Shown piece after piece: positions 35,174 through 46,745 of a stretch of 64,000 nucleotides of DNA; the first letter of the stretch is position 1; every line of letters starts with the position of its first letter. Made by a program: the position numbers and the translations under genes. The notes beneath the pieces are model-generated. The model had not been told where the DNA came from and ran no database searches. It saw nothing but the letters and a program-made list of their open reading frames with translations. The stretch is from Axinella damicornis (lineage: Eukaryota; Porifera; Demospongiae; Axinellida; Axinellidae): contig OZ007517.1 of NCBI GenBank assembly GCA_963931865.1, positions 10,178,038 to 10,242,037 of the forward strand, given 5' to 3'.

Positions 35174-38100
35174 ATCCCTGTTACACGCACCACTTCATAC
35201 TTACCAGGGTTGAATACTGATTGGCTACCGAATGAGGACAAAGTCATACACAGTACAATGCTGCTAGTGCCAGTCTTGGTCCCAGGCTCAACATCGAGTA
35301 ATGTCAACAAGAAATGGTACAAGGAACCATTTGACACTACGGGTGAATTCCACCACACCCATTTTCACCTTAACTCCTAGTGACAGCTGATGCCAGTTTG
35401 CTAACAGCTGATTTAAACCACAACGGGCCTCAACAGTGCTCTAGGGCTAGCAGTCACTAACTCCCGGAGGCAGCTGAGTTACAGGCACTAGAAGATTGGG
35501 TACTATACCAACCGACCAGGATTGAGCCACATGCTTTCCTCTCCGTCCAATGGCTGTACCTGTCTTCCTTCACTACAGCCTATAGCTAAGCAAGCACATG
35601 TACTTACAGACTGTCAGCTGAGCAGTGTTTGAAGTTGTGCTGCCAGCATCATTGGTCACGACACAGCTGTATGATCCTTCATTGACCTCCTGGACATTGG
35701 TGATGGTCAGAGTGGCAGAGTTGATACCAGACACTCCGGCTGCAGCAGGTATATCAACACCATTCCGCTGCCACTGGTAGCTCAGTGTTCCAGCAGCAGT
35801 AGTAGCCATAATCATGAACATCACTGTTGAGCCGGGGACCACCTCCGACTGGTTACTAGGTTGCAAACTGATCTGAGGTGGGTCAACTGGGGGGGGGGGG
35901 GGGGGGGGACACACATGTACAAGTCTATTTAACAACACACACACACACACACACACACACTCACTCACGGAGTGTCAGCTTAGCTCATACACACTCACAC
36001 TTACTCAACCACACACACACTCACACTTACTCAACCACACACACACTCACGGACTGTCAGCTGTGCACTCATGGATGTAACACTATCCACAGCATTAGTG
36101 ATAATGCATCTGAACATCTCCTCATCTGCCTCCATAACATTCAACACAGTCAGGTCGGCAGTGGTAGTGCCACTGTAGTTGGCACTGTTAGTCAGGTTTG
36201 CTCCCGCCCTCTGCCACTGGTAGGTGAGGTCACTACCAGTAGCCACCACTGAGAACATGGCACTCATCCCAGGAACCACATTCATTTGAGCAACAGGTTG
36301 AGTAGTGATGACAGGGCAGTCAACTGGGGGAGAGAACCAGGTAGCAGAGGGTCAGTGATGCCAGGTCTGCCAACTAGAGTTTGTTGCAAGTATCATTAGA
36401 GGGTGAACCAACACCATACACTTTACATGGGACTCTACCTGGACACGGTCATGTGACATATGTGCATAGGTAAATTTATATGGAAGTTTACTGTACTCAA
36501 GTGTGTTCTCGGTAGTCTTTAGTATCTCAACAAATTGACATCATTCGAAAACTCTTGTGGAGTAGATTCCAAAAATGCCATCAACCCTGTTCAACCCCTG
36601 GTTGTACGGCCTCTTGAAGGAGCGGCTTTGCGGGATGGCAGAGAAAGCCAGTGCTACCAGGCACTCCCAACTGGAAGCCTTCCCAACCTGAAGCGTCATC
36701 AACGTACTCCTACCTTTCAAACTTCCCAACTGTAGCTTCACTTCTCATTGGCACTTTAGATGTATGCTTTCCTTCGGTCCCAGGCCATGTTGACATAGGA
36801 ACAAGGCTGTTGAGGTAAGGAATGGAAATACACACTCGTCCGTCCCAGACACTGGGAGAAGCCTGTCAGTTGTGTCCAGAGCCAGTAGTTATGTGAAGGC
36901 CAAATTCATCTGAACAAGACACACAAACCAACCACAGGGTTCACCGTGACAACTTGCACTTGTGACCCTATAGCATATGCACAATGGCTACTTGTACATG
37001 TGATCTACATGTAGACTGTCATGTGGACATACCAATGGTCACAGTTGACACATCCTGACTCAGCATAACAGCACTGTCAGTAGAGCTCAGAGTCACAGAG
37101 AATGTGTCAGCTGTCATCTCATCTACATTGTCCGGCACTATTGTAATGTCCACACACGCCTCGGTCACTCCACTCATGAATGTCCGGTCCATAGTCAGAG
37201 CTGTGTAGTCACTTGGAGCTGGAGGAAGAAGATGATCAACACTGTCATAGCAACATTGTGTGTATGTGCGACATCATGGGGTGGGTGGAGAAACTACAGG
37301 ACCACTCCTGCAAGGTAGCCCAATGCCCATGGCCCTCAGTAGTGGCCCCCTGGCCTTCTACACAGGGTTCTCTCTATGTTCTTTTAGGGGAGTACTGTAC
37401 CCCTATTGTAATAATGTACCCCCCTATAAGGCCTAAGTTGGCTTAGTGTACCCCCTTTATTTCAAACTCTACATGCAGTTTCCTTGGCAACAACTACATG
37501 CATGTACACGGAGGACAGCAGACCGACCACTGGCAGTGTCATCCGCAGTAGTGAACGTCACTACGACATCTCGATCCAGCTGTACTGGACCGGATTCAGT
37601 GGCACACACCCTCACAGAGCCAGCATCTTCAGCCACAGTGTAAGAAGGGTTCTCAAGTCCAATCTGCACAGCTGCATTGTATGTGTGATGGAAAACAAAG
37701 TTTATGTTTCTGCATGCTCCTACCACACTCCTGGTGTTACACTAGACTAGTGACTTGCAACACTCATGCGTAGCGACCTCGATTTCGTGTTAAGGTAGGA
37801 TCCAGTGTGTTGGCTAATGTTCTTTGCCAGTGACACTATCGCACAAGGCTGTCAGTGAGTCACAGCAATGAGCTACGCTCAGACTCATGCAGAGACACAG
37901 TGAGAGGCGAGAGGCTCACTCTGAAGAGAGAGAACTGTCATGCACCATCACATCATTATCCGAGAAATATGCAGCAAGAAACATGATCCCGTGACATTCA
38001 AGGAAGGGAACACACTCGCAATTAACTACAATACCGCGTGCGCCTATGTATAGGCTGGCCCAAGACACACTTGCGATTATCCCTCAACTTACACGTAGCA

Positions 38101-41100
38101 TCCTCAATGGTGACGGTAGTACTTGGTGGGTTGAGGGTGACAGCAGTGTCCGCTGGCATCTGGGACAGAGATACACTGAAAGACTCGGACATCTCCAACA
38201 CCATATCACCAGTGGTGGGGATCTCAACAGTTAGAGTTGGAGTGCCAGCATTGAATGTCAGGTCACTAGACACCGTCGTGTAGTCAGCTGGAGCTGAAGT
38301 TGATAAATAGAACAGCAACTATCACGGAATATTTTTGTAATCAAATGCGGCAGCTACTAGTTATGTCATCACAACTAGGTGGTCACTAGACACAGTTGTG
38401 TAGTCAGCTGGAGCTGTGGGAATACAGATCTTTTGTAAATGTGTTTCTGCAATCAGATATCACAGTTACTTCATCACACAGTTGGGCAACTACTAGCAAC
38501 CAGGTATTTGAGGGCAGCCACAATTCAAGTGTGGTGTTTATTAAACTCAGCTGTTCATACACAGAATGTCCTCACTTCTTCCTCATGTAAACACCCTCTG
38601 CATCTCAAATATCCCTAACTTTGCTAGAGGAACATGACCTATTACCTGCTCTTGTGCATGTACAGAAAAACGATCATCTCGACAGTCATGGTCTTTGATC
38701 TTTGGACGAAGTAACTATACTCCACCAAGAACTACAAATTCAATGTTCCCAAGCAGTTGACAGATATTACACTAATTACAATTGGCCAAAAATCTACTAG
38801 TTGAATCATCAGAAGTTCACAAAAACTAATACTGGGTGCACGAATGATTGGTACTGCCCTCAAATTGTAGCCACATCCCTGGAAGTAGATGTAGGCCTCC
38901 TTGTGAACAGACTAGTATTCAAATCGTGACACTGCGGCAGAAACAATCCATCTTCATAACAGTATTAACTCTCTCATCAGCAGATCTAATAATTCCTGTT
39001 AAAGTGTTTACATGGAAATCCAATCAGGATGGCATCTCATCATGGAAAGACTTCACTATTAGTGAACAGCCCTACCTGTGGCAGTGCCATCCAGAGTCTG
39101 CAGGGTCACTACCACTTCTCTGGCCAGAGTTCCACTCAGCACTGATACACTGACACTAGCACTGCCACCTTCAGTGACAGCGTAGGCTGTGGCATTGAAT
39201 CCGATTGTAACAGCTGAAGAGGAGGATGAGTGACACAATTCCTGCATGAATTATCTCCATCATAATATTGATTCGTAACAAAAGTGTTTACCGTAAAATT
39301 GTGGAAGTATGCAATAGAAAAGTATCCAGGACAAAATACCATTTGGTTCTGAAAGGCATGTTGCTATATTGTGTGGTTTGGAGCCAAACAAACATCCAAG
39401 AGAGTGATTCCCATGGGACAAATAAACATCGGCTGTATATCTAGCCATGCAGTTTGCTACTTGCTACCGAATGAGACATTTCTTTGTATATGGAAAATGC
39501 ATGGACGAGCTCGAGATCTCTGCCTTCTCCAGGCTCTTGTACGCGTTACAGGTGTAGCCAGGCACCATTAAAATTTTTTAGACCTCCAGCTGCACAATCA
39601 TGGCCTCCCTACAGCCAGATACATGTACACACACAGTGTAAACAAACCGTGGAATTACTGGACACTATTTTTGTTCAGAAACGTCATTTCAGACCTATGT
39701 ATAGTTTACTGTGAAATGTTAGGAGAGACTACTATAGCTATATACAGGAGGTTGTGTAGGTATAGCAGGAATTGCTGTGTTCAATATGGGATGAACCGAA
39801 CAGTCACGTCTTTATATTAATGCTACAGCAACAGTACCGACACATCTCTGAGCTTCTTAGCTATCCGAAGTCATACACTGAAAAATCCAGTGTACATATT
39901 ACAGTGAATAACTACAGCTACGCAGAGTATCTCGAGTTCGGTGCAACATGCACGCAGCACGGCCTGGAATTCTATTCAGGAGTAGCTAGAAAGGTAATCT
40001 AGTCGGTATATTACCAACCTTGTGCAGAGGTTCCCAACTGCACGCTCCATGCTGATACCGCAACCACCATCAGCAACGCCATAATTAGGTGATCTCGGCT
40101 GAGCTTTTCTGTCACAACCGTACCGCATACGTATACCAGCTAGGTCATCACGTGGTGCAGGGTGGACGCTAGCGCTAAAAGAGACCAGCTTCAAGTTATC
40201 CAAGAAACCACACGATCCACAAGGGCACTAGCAAAACTAGAGAACGCGTAAAAGATCTGTCGTTCGCCCTCCTGAGATCAATTCAGTGCATACGTGGGGC
40301 ACGACCTTGTTGTGGCATTAAATTTTCAGTGTGAACATTAATCGAATAATCCTGGCCTTAACGCCCCAGAGGGCTATCAACACACTAAGTTGAAATCAGT
40401 CATTACATAGAGACCTCACTCACAGAACAACATCGCTTTCATCATACATAGTACCCCCTTTCGGTTTACATACTGGCAAGAGCGGCAGTTCTTACTAATT
40501 AACTACAATTCTAAACACGACATTTTCAGGCAGCAAAAGGTCAAAAAGACATGGCATCGCACATGCAGTCCACATGCAAAAGCACGTCTTTGCAAGCACG
40601 TGACTAGTCTATCGAGCTAGACCAAATTTCTCTCGCTCCGGAAGTTGGGGGCGGGGCGTAGGGAAGAGCGAGAGAAGGTCTAGCAGATGTCATTAGTATG
40701 CATGAGGTGCTGACGTAGAACTACTTAGCGGTCACGTTAATTGAACCGCAGTATCTCCACGTGATAGAACTTGATCGTAGTTCAGTGCAGTGAGGCTCGA
40801 GGATAGGAGCCCATGGCGTATAGTGAGATGGCTGTTGTTTGTGCGCTATGTAAAGTGCCCAAAGAGCGCTATCGATTACGGGAGGGGATGCAGAAAGGAG
40901 GTGGGCCGACGGAGTTGTATCGCCAACTGAAACCAGTTGTTGATGATTTAGCTACTTGCAAGACTGTGTTCCGAGGTCGTGTGTGTGTCTTGCCGAGGCA
41001 GCATACTCAAAGCCACGAAACAGAAAGAGCGCTTTGAATGCTCCAGGAAAGAGCTTGTTCAGAAGCTACACAAAAGTTCTTCTGTGCCCGCTTGCAACAC

Positions 41101-44100
41101 GAAACCGAGCCGAAGCCACAGTGAGAACTCCGCGTAGCTCGGGCTTTATTCTTTCATAGCCCATGTGACCGTAGTCCTTCCTCCACAGCACGGGTAACAA
41201 GCGATGGGTTAGTTGATATTTCAGCTATTCAAGTCTTGAACAACGCCATTGTCCGATCAGCAAAACTCACAACTGTTCACAACTACTTAGCGAACGCATA
41301 ATTTGCACGTGTTACTACTGACTGAAAATCGCTCAGTAGAATCTGATTGGTCGGTACCTCATGCATACTAATGACATCTGCTAGACCTTCTCTCGCTCTT
41401 CCCTACGCCCCGCCCCCAACTTCCGGAGCGAGAGAAATCTGGTCTAGCTCGATAGACTAGCACGTGACCTACATGACTATCATCAAGCTCTCTGATGAAA
41501 GGTGAATGCCTCACCCCCTCCCCTAAGATGATATATTGATCACAACAGCAGCATCTACGTTGAAGCATCAAAACCTACTGCTCAGGGGGAAAGGTTCCTG
41601 GTCCACGTCCACTGTCACTGTCACCGATCATGGGGCAGCTTTCCTTCCTTCACATGGTGATTATAGACTTTTACTAAGTCACCCTAAGCTTACGCAACGA
41701 TTTTTTGATTTAATGATATTCATAGACTCCACCCAGGGCCTCAAGAAAACATGCAAATTGGTGGTGTAAGGTGTGCCATCAGTCAGATCTGGCCCAAGTT
41801 TAGGGAAATGCTGGGTGAAAATCCGGCTGACATCCACCTTTGACCTCCAATTGCTGGGCTTGTGGGGTCATGAATTATCATTAATGGTATTGCCAGAGGG
41901 GTCTCTCCATGTGTGCCAGCCCCACCAAGTCTGGCCGCTGAGGAGCGAATGCTGTGGGAGAGGAGTACCTACGAAGGTTGTGTGCGCTGAATGCATGAAA
42001 ATGTGTTGTCTTGGTGGGAAGAATTCGGTAGTTAAAGGGTTAATAAGGTGGTGCAATTCACTGGTCTAGTCCCGCCCTAGTCTTGTTCCCAGACCCTTAA
42101 TACATCTGAGGGGGTCGGAGCATGAGACTAGTCCCCACTAAACACCCACTTCGGTTACACACACAGCTTAAAATCTTATATCCTGACTGACAAACTTACC
42201 ATCACCATTATCCTGAATGTTAACAGTAGCAGATGCTGGGTCTACCGTGACATTAGTGTTTGTTGTTGTAAGTGTAAGTGTCAGACTGAAAGACTCGGAC
42301 AGTTCCAAAGTGTCATCATCAATAATGGTTACTTCCACATCCTGAGATGTTGTGGAACCAATAGAGAACATCAGGGGCATATTCAATATGGCTGTGTAGT
42401 CACTCCCAGCTGGAGAGGTGAGAAGATGACAGTGAGAGGAATACTTGTTAGAATACCATAGTCATATGTTACTAATCATAGCTCAGTCATTTGCTGTTAC
42501 ATGTAGGCGCAGGTTCAACTCTTGCCCCAATCTATTGCTGTGGTCTTCTTCTAGAAACTCTGCCACTTTCACTGCATGTGACGAGCTTTACCAGTCCTAC
42601 CCAGCATTACTACTGGTAGCGACAAACACTAAGACCCGGGTACGAGGCTAGTAATGTTTCTAGTAATCCAAATGTTAACATGAAAATATTCTTCTCTACC
42701 TGTGGCTGAGCCATCCATTGTTGATACAGAAACTTCAACATCTTGATCCGGGGTTCCGTTCAGGACAGCTACAGTGACCATAACCATGCCGGCACCTTCA
42801 GCCACATCGTAGGTCGGTTGGCTGAACCCAATTATCACATCTTAAGTGAGAAAAGGACAAATGTCATGGAGAAGGCCAGGGATACCCCTCGTCTGTGATG
42901 TAATTAGCATGGGTTTCACAGACCCTCAAGAGAGAGGGTCTGGGCACGAGACTAGGGTTTCACTGTTACTGGTCTCTAATATTGAACTATCAGATATTAA
43001 CTTTGTCCCTGAAAAGTTTTTTCATGGAGGTATGTAGGTAGAAAGTATTTATTGTCAGGAGGACATGCCTGGAAGACATGTTGCAGTCCAGATCGAGTCA
43101 TGACAAACATTCAAGAGAATTCCTATGGGATAAATAATCTCAAACGATGAATTTCAGCTGCTACTGAATTCTTTCCAAAAAGTGATACATGGAAAATAGA
43201 CAATTGCAAGGCATTAATGCATTACTCTTATTGCTATCAATCACCTGTAGACCTTCCTATAGTTATATCACTGTAAAATTTTCTTCTAGTGACACAGTGG
43301 TTACCTTGGTTGCAGACAAGCTGAGGAGATATGAAAGTGGTTATGAGAGAGTTTACTTTGGGCTAAACATAAGACAACCAGCAAAGGCAACTGGCCCAGA
43401 TCATCTCACTGACAATCTTGGGAACAAGGTCACTGCAACTGGTTGTCATGGAAATTCATGCCCTCGATGGCAGCAAGTGACTCCATCACAGATGTTTAGA
43501 GCTGCAGGATTTGGTTGTAGACAATCTGGGCCAGCTTCCTCTCAAGTTGCCTTATGCATTTAACCCAAAGTAACTTCTCTTAACCACTGTCGACTGGGAA
43601 ATATCATGATTTTTACCACAGGTGTAATCCCTTCTAATATTAGGGGAAAGTTATAATGCAGACCTTAACTAACTCGTAATGCACTGCAGACTGGTATATA
43701 GTGTACTCACTGACCCTTAGAATAACTAGGGGCAAAAAAAATTTCCCCGAAAATTCTAGAGGATTTAGTGATGGCCTATCACATTCCATGCACCTCACGA
43801 AAAACCTAAGAAACAAGAGGAATGCCATTAACCAGCCTCAGTCCCATCCCATTTATTTAAAAAATGTAGAATTTAGTGATGGGATGGGACTGAGGCTGGT
43901 TAAGATAATGCACACTAAATAAGCGATTTAATGGTGATCGATTCTGCGGCATCTGATTCGTTGAGGGTCACGTGAGTAGTACTAATGCGATTCAATGTTC
44001 AGTCATGTGATCGACTCTGAGGCATCTGATTCGTTGAGGGTCACGTGAGTAGCATTACACACCTGTTAAGTTCAGGCTGACCCCTGCACAGATTGCAAGA

Positions 44101-44117
44101 AACAGACAATACTCCAT
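31288..44117 (-). CDS. Calx-beta/Ig exon array (receptor C, or 5' part of an extended receptor B)
   Basis: First exon 44063-44117 (signal peptide, MEYCLFLAICAGVS), then Calx-beta exons 42700-42840 and 42200-42409, then two tandem copies of six exons. Copy 2: Calx-beta pairs 39076-39213/38093-38293 and 37528-37671/37033-37218, Ig 36051-36323 and 35608-35886. Copy 1: 34690-34827/33711-33911, 33146-33289/32651-32836, Ig 31652-31924 and 31288-31566. Each Calx-beta domain is built from two exons: the first has the YTVTEG-type start and TATG end, the second begins PADYT and ends TVSIQD. All borders are phase 1. This gives five Calx-beta and four Ig domains, but no transmembrane segment or stop exon. 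The last donor is in phase with Ig exon 30281-30556 of receptor B; joined that way the product would be about 2168 residues. Calx-beta domains can bind calcium and occur in adhesion proteins, so a calcium-dependent adhesion or recognition role is plausible. Confidence 0.7.
35174..39562. repeat. Second unit of the 4.3-kb tandem duplication
   Basis: It aligns to 30860-35173 over its whole length and is about 75 bases longer because of small indels, for example extra ACAC/CTCA repeats near 35985-36050. Exons, introns and repeat tracts are conserved. A 234-base stretch on the plus strand (37213-37446 against 32831-33064) encodes the same 77 residues in both, so the duplication is recent. Confidence 0.95.
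35205..35294 (-). pseudogene. Frameshifted signal-peptide exon copy
   Basis: This is the copy of the receptor B first exon (30891-30981). It is 90 bases instead of 91: one G is missing in the GCAGGCATTG region (here GCAGCATTG), so the frame from the ATG meets a TGA before the donor. It can no longer start a receptor from that ATG. The donor itself is intact. Confidence 0.75.
40019..40082 (-). CDS. Stand-alone signal-peptide exon (MALLMVV...TSAQ)
   Basis: ATG, 21 codons and one base end at a GT donor (CAA G, then gttggt). The peptide starts MALLMVVAVSAW, a clean signal sequence. It lies just outside the tandem duplication and is in phase with the Calx-beta exon 39076-39213, which would begin AVTIGFNATAY. 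It is probably an alternative first exon of the Calx-beta/Ig array. It is homologous to the exons at 4749-4812 and 45166-45250. Confidence 0.65.
40605..41459. mobile_element. 855-bp Mutator-like element with long terminal inverted repeats
   Basis: About 110 bases at each end are inverted copies, with outer ends TAGTCTATCGAGCTAGACC and its inverse. The 9-bp sequence GCACGTGAC flanks both sides (40596-40604 and 41460-41468). Long inverted repeats with a 9-bp duplication are typical of Mutator-like elements. There is no transposase; the inside carries a broken coding exon. It lies in the intron between Calx-beta exons 42200-42409 and 39076-39213. Confidence 0.85.
40813..41137 (+). pseudogene. 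Broken ZAD-like zinc-binding N-terminal coding fragment inside the mobile element
   Basis: An ATG in good context (GAGCCCATGGCG) opens a frame with CALCKVPKERYRLREGM, then TCKTVFRGRVC. The frame is lost in a GT run near 40980-40990. The continuing frame has CRGSILKATKQKERFECS and RKELVQKLHKSSS and ends at a TAG at 41135. Together they show a CxxC, about 50 residues, then a second CxxC followed by a long helix, the pattern of a ZAD (zinc-finger-associated) domain. Loss of two bases in the GT run explains the break. It could be a captured host exon, or the remnant of a protein of the element. Confidence 0.5.
43189..43563 (+). other. Uncertain plus-strand ORF of 124 codons
   Basis: The frame begins MENRQLQGINALLLLLSITC, which resembles a signal sequence, and contains several cysteines near its end. 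It has no recognised domain, no visible partner exon and no homolog elsewhere in the window. It lies in the first intron of the Calx-beta array on the opposite strand. I report it only as open sequence. Confidence 0.15.
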
Positions 44118-44445
44118 CTTTTGCCAGACAAACAATATTATTTTAACCACTCAAAAGGCTAATTGCTGGACTACTAATCACTGGACTGGACTGGAATCTT
44201 GCACCACAAAATAAGTGCATTTCAGTATTCTTGTGATGGAATATTCAAGCACTTTGTGGTGTTGCAAAATGATGAGGGACAACTCCCTCTGAACGTTGTA
44301 ATGCTATTCCTCAATCAGTACAATATTCACTTGTCTGCAGCCAGGGTGAATACTTTGTAATTGTATCCATCTAGTAGCTGTAGACAGGAAAAATTCTCAG
44401 CAGTGTTAGGATGGAGTTTCCAAGACTAGAGCTACCAACGGGTTA

Positions 44446-44858
44446 AGGTTACGGGATACTCGTGCGCGCGCCGTACGAAATGTATTGGGAAATGTATATA
44501 CTTAAGCTCGCTAACCAAAAATCTCTGGTACGAACAGCGTGAGCAACTTGATTCTTGAGGTGGAGGTGCGTTGTCACAAGGTGCAGGGCATGACGGAAGC
44601 TTTTACCGATACGCTGTATAGCCGTGCAAAAACGAGCAGTTCACCAAAAATTCGTATTTACCGCTTTTCTCGAGCGAGACAGCAGATAAATTTGCAAGGG
44701 ATTATACTATCGAAAAAAACTTCCGTCATGCCCTGCACCTTAATTGTGACAGCGCAACTCCACCGCCAGAATCAAGTTGCTCACGCTCTTCGTACTTGGT
44801 TAGCGAGCTGCATTTCCCAATACATTTTGCACGGCGCGCGCCGAGTATCCCATAACCT
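44446..44858. mobile_element. 413-bp fold-back element with TA flanks
   Basis: The ends read AGGTTACGGGATACTCG and the near-exact inverse; TA lies on both sides. Further paired segments inside (GGTGCAGGGCATGACGGAAG against its inverse) make most of the element palindromic. The TA flanks fit a Tc1/mariner-type origin. No transposase. Confidence 0.7.
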
Positions 44859-44994
44859 TATACGGACACAATACTTAGGGTAATTAGGGGCGGGCCAGGG
44901 CAGGTACTAATTATTGCTGTCCATATAAGTCAGTTGATCCGCCAAGTAAAAATGATCACTACAAGCAGCGCATCTCGCAACTCTATAGCAATAA

Positions 44995-45102
44995 AGCCTC
45001 GTTCCCAGTCCTCCGCCTAGATTTTATCTCGCAGCCGTGGAGAAAAATTTCTCCACGGCTGCGAGACAACAAAATCTGGGCGGAGGCCTGGGGACGAGGC
45101 TA
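44995..45102. mobile_element. TAGCC-family fold-back element, 108 bp
   Basis: AGCCTCGTTCCCAG at the left pairs with a slightly diverged GGGACGAGGCTA at the right; an inner hairpin (GCCGTGGAGAAAAATT with its inverse) fills the middle. Confidence 0.65.
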
Positions 45103-45165
45103 GCACAATACAAAAGTTAAAGCAGTCATCCTGACTGCGCGGTATGCAGCCAATAAATCGCCGAC

Positions 45166-45250
45166 CTTGTGCCGAAGCTCCCTGGAGCACGCTCCACACC
45201 GCTACCACTGCAACCAGTAACAACGCCATTTCACGATCTAGGCGAAGCAT
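45166..45250 (-). CDS. Stand-alone signal-peptide exon (MALLLVA...GASAQ)
   Basis: The frame starts at either of two in-frame ATGs (45250 or 45229) and ends in GCA CAA G before a GT donor. The peptide MALLLVAVVAVWSVLQGASA is a strong signal sequence. It is the third member of the family with 4749-4812 and 40019-40082. It is in phase with the first Calx-beta exon (42700-42840), skipping the other signal exon at 44063-44117, so it may be an alternative start of the array. Confidence 0.65.
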
Positions 45251-45261
45251 CCCGTATATCT

Positions 45262-45986
45262 TTTAAAAATTCGGCAGGTTTTTATTAATTATTCATTAGC
45301 TTTGCCGAAATAATTAGAAGTAAAATCGCAAAATTTGTACCAAAATGCAGAAGTGCCGAATAATTAGAAGTGCTACCCGCGGTCGGTCGGTCGGTTTTTT
45401 TCCACTCGAGATTCTAGTCTCAAGATCGAGCAGCAATACCGGCAGCGCGAGGTACGTAGTCTTTCCTCTTGGTACAGACTGTGACACTCCATACTTTCGA
45501 CTAGCACCTACGTCGGCCCGAATGTCGGTGTATCCGACTCGAACTGTGCCGCAGGCTGTTACCGTGCGATCGATACCCCCTGGTACTCACCCCGTGTCGT
45601 TCTGTGTTCATCTGTGTTGACTCTCAGGGTCAGGGCAAGGTTTGCGAGTGTACTTCAGCGCAGGGCTTTCACCAATTGGACGAACTGGTCAACGTGGCAC
45701 GTAGCTAGCTACGTCGAAGCGATCGGTTGACTTCCAGGGGCTCGTGTGCATTGGCGGAGCTTTCACCGCTCGGGGCTTTAAACAGCACCGAACTCACCGA
45801 TCTCTCCTTGATTGGCTTGTATAAGCCTCTCGGACAGGACGGCAAGGTGCCGAAAACGTATTACAAATAGAGATTAAATTCTGAAATATTTGGGAATTCC
45901 CTTGCCGAAATTAAAAATTAGAGACAATTTTTCCCATTTGCGTGAAGGGAGGGGTGCCGAATAATTAGGGATGCCGAATTTTTAGA
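45262..45986. mobile_element. Fold-back element with TAAAAATTCGGCA ends
   Basis: The left end (TAAAAATTCGGCA, then TTGCCGAAATAATTAG) returns inverted at the right end (GCCGAATTTTTAGAA, and CCGAATAATTAG before it). The GCCGAA motif recurs at both borders. The internal sequence holds no convincing gene. Confidence 0.5.
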
Positions 45987-46035
45987 ATTAGATAATATAC
46001 TATGGGCGCAGTGAAGCGTTGGGTTAACTTTATAC

Positions 46036-46745
46036 GAAGTGGCTATTGGTCCGGCAGGAAGCACATAAATGGCCAGGGCAGGTGCTGAATGCGCATGCGT
46101 GTCCAAGCTGTACAGGTCGTATGAACTTTGAACTAGGCACAGATGGAGGTGTTTTGTTGACTCAAGGTGGATGGTGTAGTTGTGCCAGCAGGGATGGAGG
46201 GAAGTATCTCTGGTATTGGTGGAAGTGGGACCTAGCTGCTGGGAACACGGTCAGTAGAAGAGAACATTCGGAAAGCATGAGCCTTCCATTGTTGCTTCCA
46301 GGGGGACCTTGGCCCTCTCTCCTCCGCAGCAGCTCTAGAAATGTGTGTGATGCCTGTACTCTTGAATGGCTGATGATGCATGCACTAGTGGAGATTTGGA
46401 GTCCTTCCAGGGAGAGATGGTGAAGAGAAGTCTTGACTTGTGGAGCATCACTCCAATATACTGCTGCCGATCTGGTTATGGGGATGTGATCGGAAAAACA
46501 TTTGGGCTTCTGAGTGCCGGTACAAGGAATGTCACTGCATGGGAGAACAGTGGAGTCAATGTGCGACAAATTCCTCCCTGTGTCTGCATGGTTGTGGAGT
46601 GTTTTGAATGTTGCAGAAATCTGTCCAGTTTCGTCTCATTTTGTTTTGTACATAGCTATGTCCTGGTGCTCCTTGTGGGCTTCTCATATCAACCTTTGAC
46701 CTATATACTTAAGTATGTACTTCCTGCCGGACCAATAGCAACTTC
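46036..46745. mobile_element. Fold-back element with about 30-bp inverted ends
   Basis: CTATTGGTCCGGCAGGAAG at the left returns inverted as CTTCCTGCCGGACCAATAG at the right. A 125-codon plus-strand frame inside (46046-46423) starts within the left end and has no recognised domain, so I do not call it a gene. Confidence 0.5.

Noticed and set aside
32831..37446. Identical 77-residue plus-strand ORFs in both tandem units (32831-33064 and 37213-37446)
   Set aside because: They overlap the minus-strand Calx-beta exons and adjoining intron. Identity is explained by the recent duplication and does not show coding constraint.
46046..46423. 125-codon plus-strand ORF with several cysteines
   Set aside because: It begins inside the inverted end of a mobile element, shows no known domain and has no second exon; support is too weak for a gene call.
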